Origin: Lewinellaceae bacterium
GTDB taxonomy: Bacteria; Bacteroidota; Bacteroidia; Chitinophagales; Saprospiraceae
Length of the DNA stretch: 64,000 nt
Assembly (NCBI GenBank): GCA_016711435.1
Contig: JADJSY010000020.1
Coordinates: 1-64,000, forward strand
Direction: 5' to 3'
The notes below the pieces were generated by a model. It was given only the letters and a program-made list of their open reading frames with translations, was not told the DNA's origin and made no database searches. Within the stretch, counting starts at the first letter, position 1. Each line of letters starts with the position of its first letter. The position numbers were made by a program, and so were the translations under genes. Shown piece by piece: positions 40,135 to 47,816 of this stretch.

Positions 40135-40171
40135 GTTACAACCACTCACAACTCACCATTCACAACTCACG
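40135..40171. repeat. Orphan word-repeat arm directly before xylA
   Basis: ACCACTCACAACTCACC-type words repeated three times end at the base before the xylA ATG. No opposite arm is seen, so half an element forms the leader of xylA. Confidence 0.6.
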
Positions 40172-41509
40172 ATGAAAGTAATTACCGGCGACCGCACTTA
40201 CTTCAAAAACATCTCTTCCATCCAGTACGAAGGGCCTAAGTCAGATAATCCACTCGCTTTCCGTTGGTACAATGCCAACCAGCAAGTAGGTGGAAAAACA
40301 ATGAACGAGCACTTCAAATTCGCGGTGGCGTACTGGCATACGCTCTGCGGAACGGGTGGCGACCCCTTCGGACCGGGCACCAAAGCATTTCCCTGGCTGG
40401 AAGCGAAAAATCCGGTACAGCAGGCCTACGATAAAATGGATGCCGCATTCGAGTTTATCACCAAAATCGGTATTCCGTACTATTGTTTCCACGATTTTGA
40501 CCTCGTTCAGGAAGGGCCGACGCTGCGGGAAAGCGAACGGCGCCTGCAAAAAATAACCGACTACGCTGCGCAAAAACAGGCGGATTCGGGTGTGAAATTG
40601 CTGTGGGGCACCGCCAACCTGTTCTCCAATCCGCGCTACATGAACGGCGCGGCCACCAATCCCGACTTTGCCGTAGTGGCCTATGCCGGTGCACAGGTGA
40701 AAAATGCGCTCGACGCCACCATCAAACTCGGCGGCGAAAACTACGTGTTCTGGGGCGGCCGCGAAGGCTACATGAGCCTGCTCAACACCAACATGAAAAA
40801 GGAACTCGACCACCTGGCGCGTTTCCTGCATATGGCTAAAGACTACGCCCGCAAATCGGGGTTCAAAGGTTCCTTTTTCATTGAACCCAAACCGATGGAA
40901 CCCAGCAAACACCAGTACGACTTCGACGCAGCCACTTGTGTCGGTTTCCTGCGCGAATACGGCCTGGACAAGGATTTTAAACTCAATATTGAAGTTAACC
41001 ACGCGACGCTGGCGCTGCATACCTTCCAGCACGAACTCCAGGTAGCCGCCAACGCGGGTATGCTCGGCTCCATCGACGCCAACCGCGGCGACTACCAGAA
41101 CGGCTGGGACACCGACCAGTTTCCCAACAACGTGATGGAACTGACGGAAGCCATGATGGTGATTTTGCAGTCTGGCGGCATACAGGGCGGCGGCGTGAAT
41201 TTCGACGCCAAAACGCGCCGCAATTCCACCGATCTGGAAGATATTTTCCACGCGCACATCGGCGGCATGGACGTTTTCGCCCGGGCCTTGCTGGCTGCGC
41301 ATGAGGTGCTGGAAAATTCCGCCTACAAAAAACTGATGACCCCCCTGGGGCTGGTAGCATTTGCTGAATGCACGCTCGTTCCTGGAATTATTCCACCGCC
41401 AGCGTCAGATCATTCGTGGAACCTACCCGAACGATCTTGTAATTTTTGCCGTACACAGGCGAATAGGCGTCGTCCCAAACCCAGGTTCCGGTGGGTTGTT
41501 CCCAGATAG
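40172..41509 (+). CDS. xylA: Xylose isomerase, 3'-truncated
   Basis: TIM-barrel enzyme converting D-xylose to D-xylulose with two divalent metals. Typical blocks: AYWHTLCGTGGDPFGPGTK, CFHDFDLVQEG (catalytic His and Asp), VFWGGREGYMSLLNT, FIEPKPMEPSKHQYD, and GSIDANRGDYQNGWDTDQFP; IEVNHATLALH replaces the usual EANHATLAGH. Family similarity stops at SAYKKL (about residue 388, base 41335). The usual last ~50 residues, which contact the neighbouring subunit, are missing; instead the frame runs on for 58 codons, antisense to the end of the protease gene. A deletion or a misjoin at about 41335-41390 best explains this. A second copy elsewhere cannot be excluded. Confidence 0.85.
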   Translation: MKVITGDRTYFKNISSIQYEGPKSDNPLAFRWYNANQQVGGKTMNEHFKFAVAYWHTLCGTGGDPFGPGTKAFPWLEAKNPVQQAYDKMDAAFEFITKIGIPYYCFHDFDLVQEGPTLRESERRLQKITDYAAQKQADSGVKLLWGTANLFSNPRYMNGAATNPDFAVVAYAGAQVKNALDATIKLGGENYVFWGGREGYMSLLNTNMKKELDHLARFLHMAKDYARKSGFKGSFFIEPKPMEPSKHQYDFDAATCVGFLREYGLDKDFKLNIEVNHATLALHTFQHELQVAANAGMLGSIDANRGDYQNGWDTDQFPNNVMELTEAMMVILQSGGIQGGGVNFDAKTRRNSTDLEDIFHAHIGGMDVFARALLAAHEVLENSAYKKLMTPLGLVAFAECTLVPGIIPPPASDHSWNLPERSCNFCRTQANRRRPKPRFRWVVPR

Positions 41510-42527
41510 CAAGTGTATTGGCGGTACTCAAAACCGGGACCGAGAGACTTTCTCCCGGTTTCAGGGTGTGGTAAATACCGGCTACATAGAATGAAATATT
41601 GGAACCATAACCCGCAGCGGCATGACGGACGCGCACCCGCCGGGTGGAATACATCAGGCCGATAAAAGACTTGTCCGTTGCTGATAACTGCGTGTTCCAG
41701 CCGATGGAATAGCCGTTCGTTGTCAGTGAGGCGGAAACGGGATATTCCATAATAGAAGCGGCGTCGAAATTGGTGTATTGTGAAGACTCGGCGGTGTTTT
41801 TATTCAGCACCTGCTGATCCACTTCCGTGCGCGTCCAGTCCTGCTGCGCATAATACGTATACACGGCGCTGGTATTCCAGGGAATGCTTGCAAGCGGCTG
41901 CTGGTGCTCATGCCGCATGCCCAGCACGTGGCCGAATTCGTGCAGCGCTACGCGGCGGACTTCTGTGCCGGAAGTCTGGTCAGTCAACTCCAGGTTCATG
42001 GTTTCTTCGCAGGCGTCGATGCTGCTATTGTCCGTTCCGATATACGACCAGTGGCCTTCTTCGCCGAATAATATACGCACATCGGAATTGCCGGAAGTCA
42101 CCTTGCTGAAATGAACATCCGCGTAGTTTTCCCATTCTTCGGCGCAGGCAAACACCTTTTGCTGCAAAGCCGCACTGCCGTTCAAAAACCGCACCCGAAT
42201 CACCGCGCCCGGCGTCCAGAATCGACCTTTCAACCCCGAAGCGCGCTCCGTTGCTCCCTCGCCGCTCTCCACAGGTTCTTTGGTCAGGCAGGTATTGGTC
42301 TTCAAATCGGCGATTTCAGCAGGCGTAAAATATTGCAGCAGCAGCGTATTCCGATCCTTTTGGGCAGCGCTCATTTCAAACAAATGAGAGGTTAGGGAAG
42401 GGCAGTCTTCTGTGACGACGGCCTCTTCAGCACTGTCAGCTGCAAAAAACGCCTTGTCGCAGGCAGAAAAGATCAGCAGGTAAGAGGCAGTCAGCAGGAA
42501 TAGGACAGGGAAACGCGGCGTTATCAT
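41388..42527 (-). CDS. Astacin-like zinc metalloprotease, lipoprotein
   Basis: A 379-residue protein with a lipobox at the signal peptide end (IFSAC, Cys ~23). The zinc site HEFGHVLGMRHEHQQP (HExxHxxGxxHE) and a Met-turn in SIMEYP define the astacin/M12A-type metzincin fold (residues ~110-290). The C-terminal ~90 residues (VRVRHAAAGYGSNISFYVAGIYHTLKPGE) read as a small beta domain. It should be anchored in the outer membrane and act outside the cytoplasm. Its 3' end is at the junction where xylA is truncated, though its own C-terminus (LTLAVE) looks complete. The gap 42528-42829 holds no other gene. Confidence 0.88.
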   Translation of the reverse strand: MITPRFPVLFLLTASYLLIFSACDKAFFAADSAEEAVVTEDCPSLTSHLFEMSAAQKDRNTLLLQYFTPAEIADLKTNTCLTKEPVESGEGATERASGLKGRFWTPGAVIRVRFLNGSAALQQKVFACAEEWENYADVHFSKVTSGNSDVRILFGEEGHWSYIGTDNSSIDACEETMNLELTDQTSGTEVRRVALHEFGHVLGMRHEHQQPLASIPWNTSAVYTYYAQQDWTRTEVDQQVLNKNTAESSQYTNFDAASIMEYPVSASLTTNGYSIGWNTQLSATDKSFIGLMYSTRRVRVRHAAAGYGSNISFYVAGIYHTLKPGESLSVPVLSTANTLAIWEQPTGTWVWDDAYSPVYGKNYKIVRVGSTNDLTLAVE

Positions 42528-42784
42528 GATTTTTTCGTTGAAAGGTGGAGCAAACGAAGGAAAAGAGAGTAACGCAGGTATCTGTTTATAACCTGTGGAA
42601 TAAGTGTATTTTGAGATTTATTTAAGAATTCAGGTATGCAGGGGTTCAAAATTAGTTAAACTAAATATTCTGTAACTCATTGATTTACATTGTTTTTTGC
42701 CCTTTACAACTTTGCTCTTTTACTTAAGAGCGAGGCTGTCGGCGTTTCTATAGAAGCAATTAAATCTACGTGTGTAAAGTTCTA

Positions 42785-42816
42785 CTTGACAACTTGACAA
42801 GTTTCTCGTAATTTTG
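42785..42816 (+). promoter_or_regulatory. Promoter and putative operator of the toxin-antitoxin pair
   Basis: CTTG (42785-42788), 20 bases, TAATTTTG (42809-42816). Between the boxes is the perfect palindrome AACTTG-A-CAAGTT (42791-42803), partly overlapping a tandem ACTTGACA repeat. Its place fits autorepression by the antitoxin. The transcription start would be about ten bases before the ATG at 42830. Confidence 0.65.
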
Positions 42817-42829
42817 TAAAAAAAAGAAT

Positions 42830-43066
42830 ATGAAGACTTTCACCATCGGCGATTTCAAAACTAACTTTTCACAAATTCTGGAATGGGTTCGTGCGGGAGA
42901 GGAAGTAGCCATTGCTTTTGGCAAGAAAAAAGAAATTGTTGCTTACATCGTACCGCGTTCCTCCCGCCCCCGCAAAAAGCGCCCGCTTGGGTTGTTGGCC
43001 GGAAAAGCAACTGCTGTTTTCCACGAAGACTTTAAGATGACGGAGGAAGAATTTATCGGTTTATGA
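42830..43066 (+). CDS. Phd/YefM-type antitoxin
   Basis: A 78-residue protein with the Phd/YefM start MKTFTIGDFKTNFSQILEWVRAGEEVAIAFGKKKEIVAYIVP: an N-terminal strand-helix DNA-binding fold and a charged, flexible C-terminus for toxin binding. Its stop overlaps the start of the PIN toxin (ATGA), a coupled pair. It probably represses its own promoter with the toxin. Confidence 0.85.
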   Translation: MKTFTIGDFKTNFSQILEWVRAGEEVAIAFGKKKEIVAYIVPRSSRPRKKRPLGLLAGKATAVFHEDFKMTEEEFIGL

Positions 43067-43461
43067 AGTATTTACTTGACACCCATACATTGATGTGGTC
43101 GATCATTGAGCCAACTAAATTATCAGCAAAAGTCAGGCAGATTATAGAAGACCCGGAACAGCATATTATGGTCAGTGTGCTCAGTTTCTGGGAAATTTCA
43201 CTCAAATTCGCCCTGAAAAAGTTGGAGTTGATGCATATACAACCCGGTGACTTCCCGGCTATTTGTGAAGAAATGAATATTGAAACCTTGCCATTAGATG
43301 CAGAACAGTGCGCTACATATCACAAATTGACAAAGTTCTACCACAAGGATCCGTTTGACAGGATGTTGATCTGGCAAGCCAAAAGCCTGAATATTCCTAT
43401 TTTGAGTAAGGATGAGCAAATCAAACAATATGAATCGGAAGGCATTTCTGTAATCTGGTAA
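43063..43461 (+). CDS. PIN-domain toxin (VapC-like ribonuclease)
   Basis: A 132-residue PIN-domain nuclease. Acidic residues expected for metal binding are seen: Asp in LLDTHTLMW (residue 6), Glu in SFWEISLKF (~44), Asp in DPFDRMLIWQAK (~99), and the last Asp in LSKDEQIK. The sequence DTHTLMW...FWEISLK is typical of the PIN branch paired with Phd antitoxins. It would cleave RNA when free of the antitoxin. Confidence 0.88.
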   Translation: MKYLLDTHTLMWSIIEPTKLSAKVRQIIEDPEQHIMVSVLSFWEISLKFALKKLELMHIQPGDFPAICEEMNIETLPLDAEQCATYHKLTKFYHKDPFDRMLIWQAKSLNIPILSKDEQIKQYESEGISVIW

Positions 43462-43496
43462 CGTTATACAGACAAGTTGATTCCAAAAAACAACCT

Positions 43497-43504
43497 TACC
43501 TTTG
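43497..43504 (+). promoter_or_regulatory. Putative -7 box of the sugar nucleotidyltransferase gene
   Basis: TACCTTTG matches TAnnTTTG, with GTTG (43476-43479) as a weak -33 at 17 bases. It fits a start at ATG 43547 rather than the in-frame codon at 43502. Confidence 0.45.
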
Positions 43505-43546
43505 CAATGCAGGCGTCCAATCCGCCTGCCTATTCGTGCCCTGCCC

Positions 43547-44548
43547 ATGAAAGTTGTGATCCCTGTTGCCGGCGCAGGCATGCGCCTCCGTCCCCACACA
43601 TACACCCAGCCCAAGCCATTGATGCCTGTGGCGGGCAAACCGATTATCCGGTTTATTGTCGATAAATTAGTCGAGGTCGGACTGACCGATTTTGTGTTTG
43701 TGATCGGCTATCTCGGCGAAAAAATCCGCGATTACATCGAGGTAACTTACCCCGATCTGCAAACAGAATTTGTGTACCAGGAAGACCGCGCCGGATCGGC
43801 CCACGCCATCATTACCGCCCGCGAAGCCATCGAAGACGAAGACGAGATCATCATCGCGTTCGGCGACACGATTTTTGACGTAGACCTGCGGCAGTTTCTC
43901 GATTGTCCGCACTCCTGTCTGGGTGTTAAAAAAGTTATGGATCCACGCGAATTCGGGGTAGCAGAACTTGATTCTAACGAAATGGTGACGCGCATGGTCG
44001 AAAAACCGCGCATTCCGAAGTCAAATATGGCCATCGTGGGGCTGTATAAAGTGAAACAGGTGTCGGCATTGCTCAAAGCCATCGACTACCTGATCCAGAA
44101 CGATGTGCGTACGGTAGGCGAATACCAGCTGACCGATGCCCTGCAACGCCTGATCGAACAGGACATCCCGTTTCAGTCGATCACCGTGCAAAACTGGTTC
44201 GACTGCGGTCGCAAGGAAGTGCTGCTGGAGACCAACGCCATGCTGCTCAGCCAGCGCGGATACGCCAGCGATATGTTCAATATTCCGGAATTTGAAAATG
44301 TCATTTTTATCCACCCGGTGGCTATCGGCGCCAACTGCAATATTGCCAACAGCATCATCGGGCCGCACGTATCCATCGGCGACAATGCCAATATCCAGCA
44401 TTCCATTGTGAAAGACAGCATTATCGGCAATTTTACCTCGCTTGAAGAAGTGGTGCTCAAACATTCCGTGATCGGCAGCGACACCAGTATCCGGGGCATC
44501 AATATGAGCCTGAATATCGGGGATAATACGGAGATTGATTTTCACTAA
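43547..44548 (+). CDS. Sugar-phosphate nucleotidyltransferase with left-handed beta-helix tail
   Basis: A 333-residue enzyme that joins NTP and a sugar 1-phosphate. The N-terminal Rossmann-like domain has VIPVAGAGMRLRPHTYTQPKPLMPVAGKP (nucleotide loop) and the metal Asp in AFGDTIF; NWFDCGRKEVLLETN closes the catalytic domain. The C-terminal ~90 residues are hexapeptide repeats (IANSIIGPHVSIGDNANIQHSIV) forming a left-handed helix. It resembles glucose-1-phosphate thymidylyl- and mannose-1-phosphate guanylyltransferases; the exact substrate is not readable. It probably serves cell-surface polysaccharide synthesis. Confidence 0.85.
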   Translation: MKVVIPVAGAGMRLRPHTYTQPKPLMPVAGKPIIRFIVDKLVEVGLTDFVFVIGYLGEKIRDYIEVTYPDLQTEFVYQEDRAGSAHAIITAREAIEDEDEIIIAFGDTIFDVDLRQFLDCPHSCLGVKKVMDPREFGVAELDSNEMVTRMVEKPRIPKSNMAIVGLYKVKQVSALLKAIDYLIQNDVRTVGEYQLTDALQRLIEQDIPFQSITVQNWFDCGRKEVLLETNAMLLSQRGYASDMFNIPEFENVIFIHPVAIGANCNIANSIIGPHVSIGDNANIQHSIVKDSIIGNFTSLEEVVLKHSVIGSDTSIRGINMSLNIGDNTEIDFH

Positions 44549-44681
44549 AAAGGTTGATGAGGGTTTATAAAGGTTGATGATGGTTGATATTCATCCGTCC
44601 AGAAATGAAGCGATTTTACTTTTTCCGAGCGGATGAATATCAACCATCATCAACCTTTATAAACCCTTATCAACCTTTTAA
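44549..44681. repeat. Loop-conserved hairpin element, copy 3 (family B)
   Basis: The arms consist of GGTTGATGAGGG, TTTATAAAGG and GGTTGATGATGG. The apical stem TTCATCCGTCCAGAAA / TTTCCGAGCGGATGAA (imperfect) encloses TGAAGCGATTTTACTT (44604-44619), the same loop as in the copies at 5865 and 12555. It starts at the stop of the nucleotidyltransferase gene and precedes porW. Confidence 0.8.
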
Positions 44682-44810
44682 TTGGTTCTACTCCCGCATA
44701 ATTTCTCCCACATATTCTCGTTTTTGGAAAAAAATCATTTTACAAACAACCTTTTTGCCCGAAACTGCGCCTTTACAGACCGTTTCCAGATATAAGATTC
44801 AAAGTCAAGC

Positions 44811-47663
44811 ATGAGAAATTTTTTGAAAATATCGGCAGTCTTAAGTGTAGTACTGCTGGCCGGATGTGTTACACAAAAGAAAAAAGACGCTGAACCGGGC
44901 TGGTTCAAAAAAGGTTACCATAACCTTACTTCCAGGTATAATTATTGGTTCAATGCCGATGAATTGTTCCGGCTTACGGAAATAAGACTGGCTTCCGAAC
45001 ACAAGGATAACTACAACCAGATACTGGATGTGTACCCTGCTGCCGCTACCGATCCGCAATCGGCCAGGGCCGACCTCGACAATGTGATTATGAAGGCCTC
45101 CAAAGGTATCGCCCTGCACCGTGTGAGCGATTGGGCCGACGACTGCTATACCCTGATCGGTCAGTCGCAATTTATGAAACGAGACTTTGAAACGGCAGAA
45201 TCTACATTTAAATACATCAAAGACGAATACGATCCCAAGAAAAAAAGTAAAAGCAAACTGAAGTCCGGCAAAAAGAAAAAGGACAGCGTTAAAAAGAAAA
45301 AACTAAGCAAAAGACAGAAGAAAAAAGCCGCAAAAAAACGCAAGAAAGAAAGAGAGAAGAAGAAAAAAGAAGCCGCAAAAAACAAGAAGGCAGGTATAAA
45401 AACCACCACGCCCGCGCCTGTTAAACCCACGCCCGTTCCCAAGGAAAAAGTGGAAGAACTTACTTTGGAAACCGACAATCCTTACACCAAGGGGCTGGAG
45501 CGTACTTCCGCCTATCCGCTTGCGATGATCTGGTATGGCCGCACCCTGACCGAACGCGATAAGTACGACGAGGCTGAATTCCTCTTCCGCGATCTTTGGG
45601 AGGACCGCTTCTTCCCCGAGGCCATGCACGACGAACTTTACACTGCCGAAGCCGCCCTCTGGATCAAACAAAAACGGTACGACCGGGCTATCGACCCATT
45701 ATCCAAAGCCATCGAGCGCACTAAGAAAAAACAAACCCGCGCCCGCCTGGCCTATATCCTGGCGCAACTCTACGAGCGCGCCGGACAAAACGACGGCGCA
45801 TATGCTGCCCTCGAAACCGTGCTGAACAGCGCTCCGAATTATGAAATGGAGTTCAATGCACGCCTGCGCCAGATTCAGGCCGGCTGGTCGAACAGCAAAA
45901 TTACCAGCGCAGAAGCCAATAAGAGCCTCGACCGCATGTTGAAAGACGATAAAAACCTCGAATACCGCGATCAGATTTATTACACGATGGCCGATATTGC
46001 CCTGAAAGACGGCCTGAAAACGGATGCGATTGCACTGCTGCGCAAATCGCTCGATTTCAACCAGGGCAATACCGTTCAGCGGGCCGAATCTTACCTGAAA
46101 CTGGCTAACCTGTATTTTGAATCCGAAAACTTTGTTCAGGCTAAAAATTACTACGACAGTACCCTAACGGTATTGCCTGCCACCGACGAGCGATTCAAAT
46201 CCGTCACCGACTACGCAACAAATCTGAAAGACATCGCTCGCCTGATCCAGACGATTGCAGCCAACGACAGTATTGTGCGCATTTATCGCATGTCTGACGC
46301 CGAACGCAAAGAATTTGGGAAAAACCTAAAAAAACAACGCCAGGAAGAAGCGGAAGCCGCTGCAAACGCACTCGCCAGTAAAACACCGACGCCGGCGACT
46401 TCCAAAGCGCCCGCACCAGTGGCAGGCGGCAAAGCCAGCACCTTCTACTTCTACAATGAATCGTTTCTGAAAAAAGGCCGTAAAGACTTCAGCCGTACCT
46501 GGGGCGACCGCAAACTGGAGGACAACTGGAGGCGAAGCAACCGGCCCATCAGCGGTATTCCAGGCGAAGAAGTGGCCGGCGCCGACAGCACGCAAACCAA
46601 TGCCGTGAGCGAGGCCGAACTGACGGACATGTTTAAAAATATTCCCACCAGCGAAGCGGAACTGGCAGTACTGCACATTGCTACCTACGAGGCCATGTAC
46701 CAGCTCGGCACCTTGTTCAGAGATCGCCTGCAAAACAACGAGCGCAGCACAGGTACCCTCGAAGAAATGCAAAACCGCTACCCGGAAACAGACCGCTATG
46801 AAAAAGAGACCTGGTACTACTGTTACCTCGGTTTCTCCGACCTTAAAAATACGGCCCGCGCACAGTATTATTTGGATAAATTAGTCGCCAAACACCCCAA
46901 CAGTTCTTACACCCGGGCGCTGACCGACCCGAATTTCAGGAATTCCAACAAGGAAAAAGAAGCGGAACTCAATAAATACTACGAGCAAACATACACGGCT
47001 TTTCAATCGGGCAAGTATCAGGATGCCTTTGAACGGTGTACGGAAGCGCCTAAAAAGTACGGCTCCCAAAATCCACTCATGGCTAAATTTGCCTTGTTGG
47101 GCGCACTCTGTGTCGGCAATTTACAAGGCAATGAAGCGTACTGCACAGCGCTCTCGGAGGTCATCGCCCGTTTCCCGGACAGCCAGGAATCGACCCGCGC
47201 CAAAGAAATCGCCCGGGTCATCAGCTGCAAAGGATTTGAAGTGGCGGAAACGCCCAAGAAGCCGGAAAAAGCGGCCATCGACGACGCTTTCACCCGTGAG
47301 GATGATAAATTGCATTATTTTTTAGTAGCGCTGAGCGGGGATGTGCGTATAGACGATGTCAAGGCCTCCATTTCGGATTACAACCGCGAAAACCACAAAC
47401 TGGAACAACTGCGCATTTCCAATATTTTCCTGGGCACTGATACCAACGAACCGATTATCGTGATCCGAAAATTCGATACCAAAGAACAAGCCATGCGTTT
47501 TCACACTGAGGTGAGTAAGCAACAGAGTTTTTTGGGTGAAACGGATAAAAAAACGTACAAAAAGCAATTTTTTGCCATTACTCAGGAGAATTACCGCCGG
47601 GTATTGAAAAACAAAACGCTGGAGGGGTATCGTCAGTTTTTTGAAGAGAATTATTTGAAATAG
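44811..47663 (+). CDS. porW: PorW/SprE-like type IX secretion TPR lipoprotein
   Basis: A 950-residue lipoprotein (lipobox LLAGC, Cys 19). The segment after it, NLTSRYNYWFNADELFRL, is diagnostic of SprE/PorW, an outer-membrane lipoprotein needed for type IX secretion and gliding in relatives. Many TPR-type helix pairs follow (about 240-480 and 650-800). An insertion of about 60 residues (~145-205) is almost entirely lysine, arginine and alanine, which I do not know from other members. The C-terminal 120 residues form an alpha/beta SPOR-like region. It lies directly upstream of porE, separated by a perfect palindrome. Confidence 0.85.
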   Translation: MRNFLKISAVLSVVLLAGCVTQKKKDAEPGWFKKGYHNLTSRYNYWFNADELFRLTEIRLASEHKDNYNQILDVYPAAATDPQSARADLDNVIMKASKGIALHRVSDWADDCYTLIGQSQFMKRDFETAESTFKYIKDEYDPKKKSKSKLKSGKKKKDSVKKKKLSKRQKKKAAKKRKKEREKKKKEAAKNKKAGIKTTTPAPVKPTPVPKEKVEELTLETDNPYTKGLERTSAYPLAMIWYGRTLTERDKYDEAEFLFRDLWEDRFFPEAMHDELYTAEAALWIKQKRYDRAIDPLSKAIERTKKKQTRARLAYILAQLYERAGQNDGAYAALETVLNSAPNYEMEFNARLRQIQAGWSNSKITSAEANKSLDRMLKDDKNLEYRDQIYYTMADIALKDGLKTDAIALLRKSLDFNQGNTVQRAESYLKLANLYFESENFVQAKNYYDSTLTVLPATDERFKSVTDYATNLKDIARLIQTIAANDSIVRIYRMSDAERKEFGKNLKKQRQEEAEAAANALASKTPTPATSKAPAPVAGGKASTFYFYNESFLKKGRKDFSRTWGDRKLEDNWRRSNRPISGIPGEEVAGADSTQTNAVSEAELTDMFKNIPTSEAELAVLHIATYEAMYQLGTLFRDRLQNNERSTGTLEEMQNRYPETDRYEKETWYYCYLGFSDLKNTARAQYYLDKLVAKHPNSSYTRALTDPNFRNSNKEKEAELNKYYEQTYTAFQSGKYQDAFERCTEAPKKYGSQNPLMAKFALLGALCVGNLQGNEAYCTALSEVIARFPDSQESTRAKEIARVISCKGFEVAETPKKPEKAAIDDAFTREDDKLHYFLVALSGDVRIDDVKASISDYNRENHKLEQLRISNIFLGTDTNEPIIVIRKFDTKEQAMRFHTEVSKQQSFLGETDKKTYKKQFFAITQENYRRVLKNKTLEGYRQFFEENYLK

Positions 47664-47673
47664 GGTTGTTTCT

Positions 47674-47763
47674 TAGTGGTGGCATGGGTTATCAAACACA
47701 AGAGAGATAGTTTTTCGGACGAAAAACTATCTCTCTTGTGTTTGATAACCCATGCCACCACTA
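47674..47763. repeat. Perfect 44-bp palindrome with 2-base loop
   Basis: Bases 47674-47717 are exactly complementary to 47720-47763; only GA separates them. It lies between porW and porE. The arms are not made of repeated words. Its outer word GGTGGCATGGGTT occurs once more, at 33243. Confidence 0.95.
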
Positions 47764-47816
47764 TCTTCTACAATCTATCTTCCCATTTTAACGTTTTTTA
47801 CCCCAAAACAACGATC

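Noticed and set aside
40241..41302. Minus-strand frame of 353 codons opposite xylA
   Set aside because: xylA motifs are unambiguous; the antisense frame has no recognisable domain.
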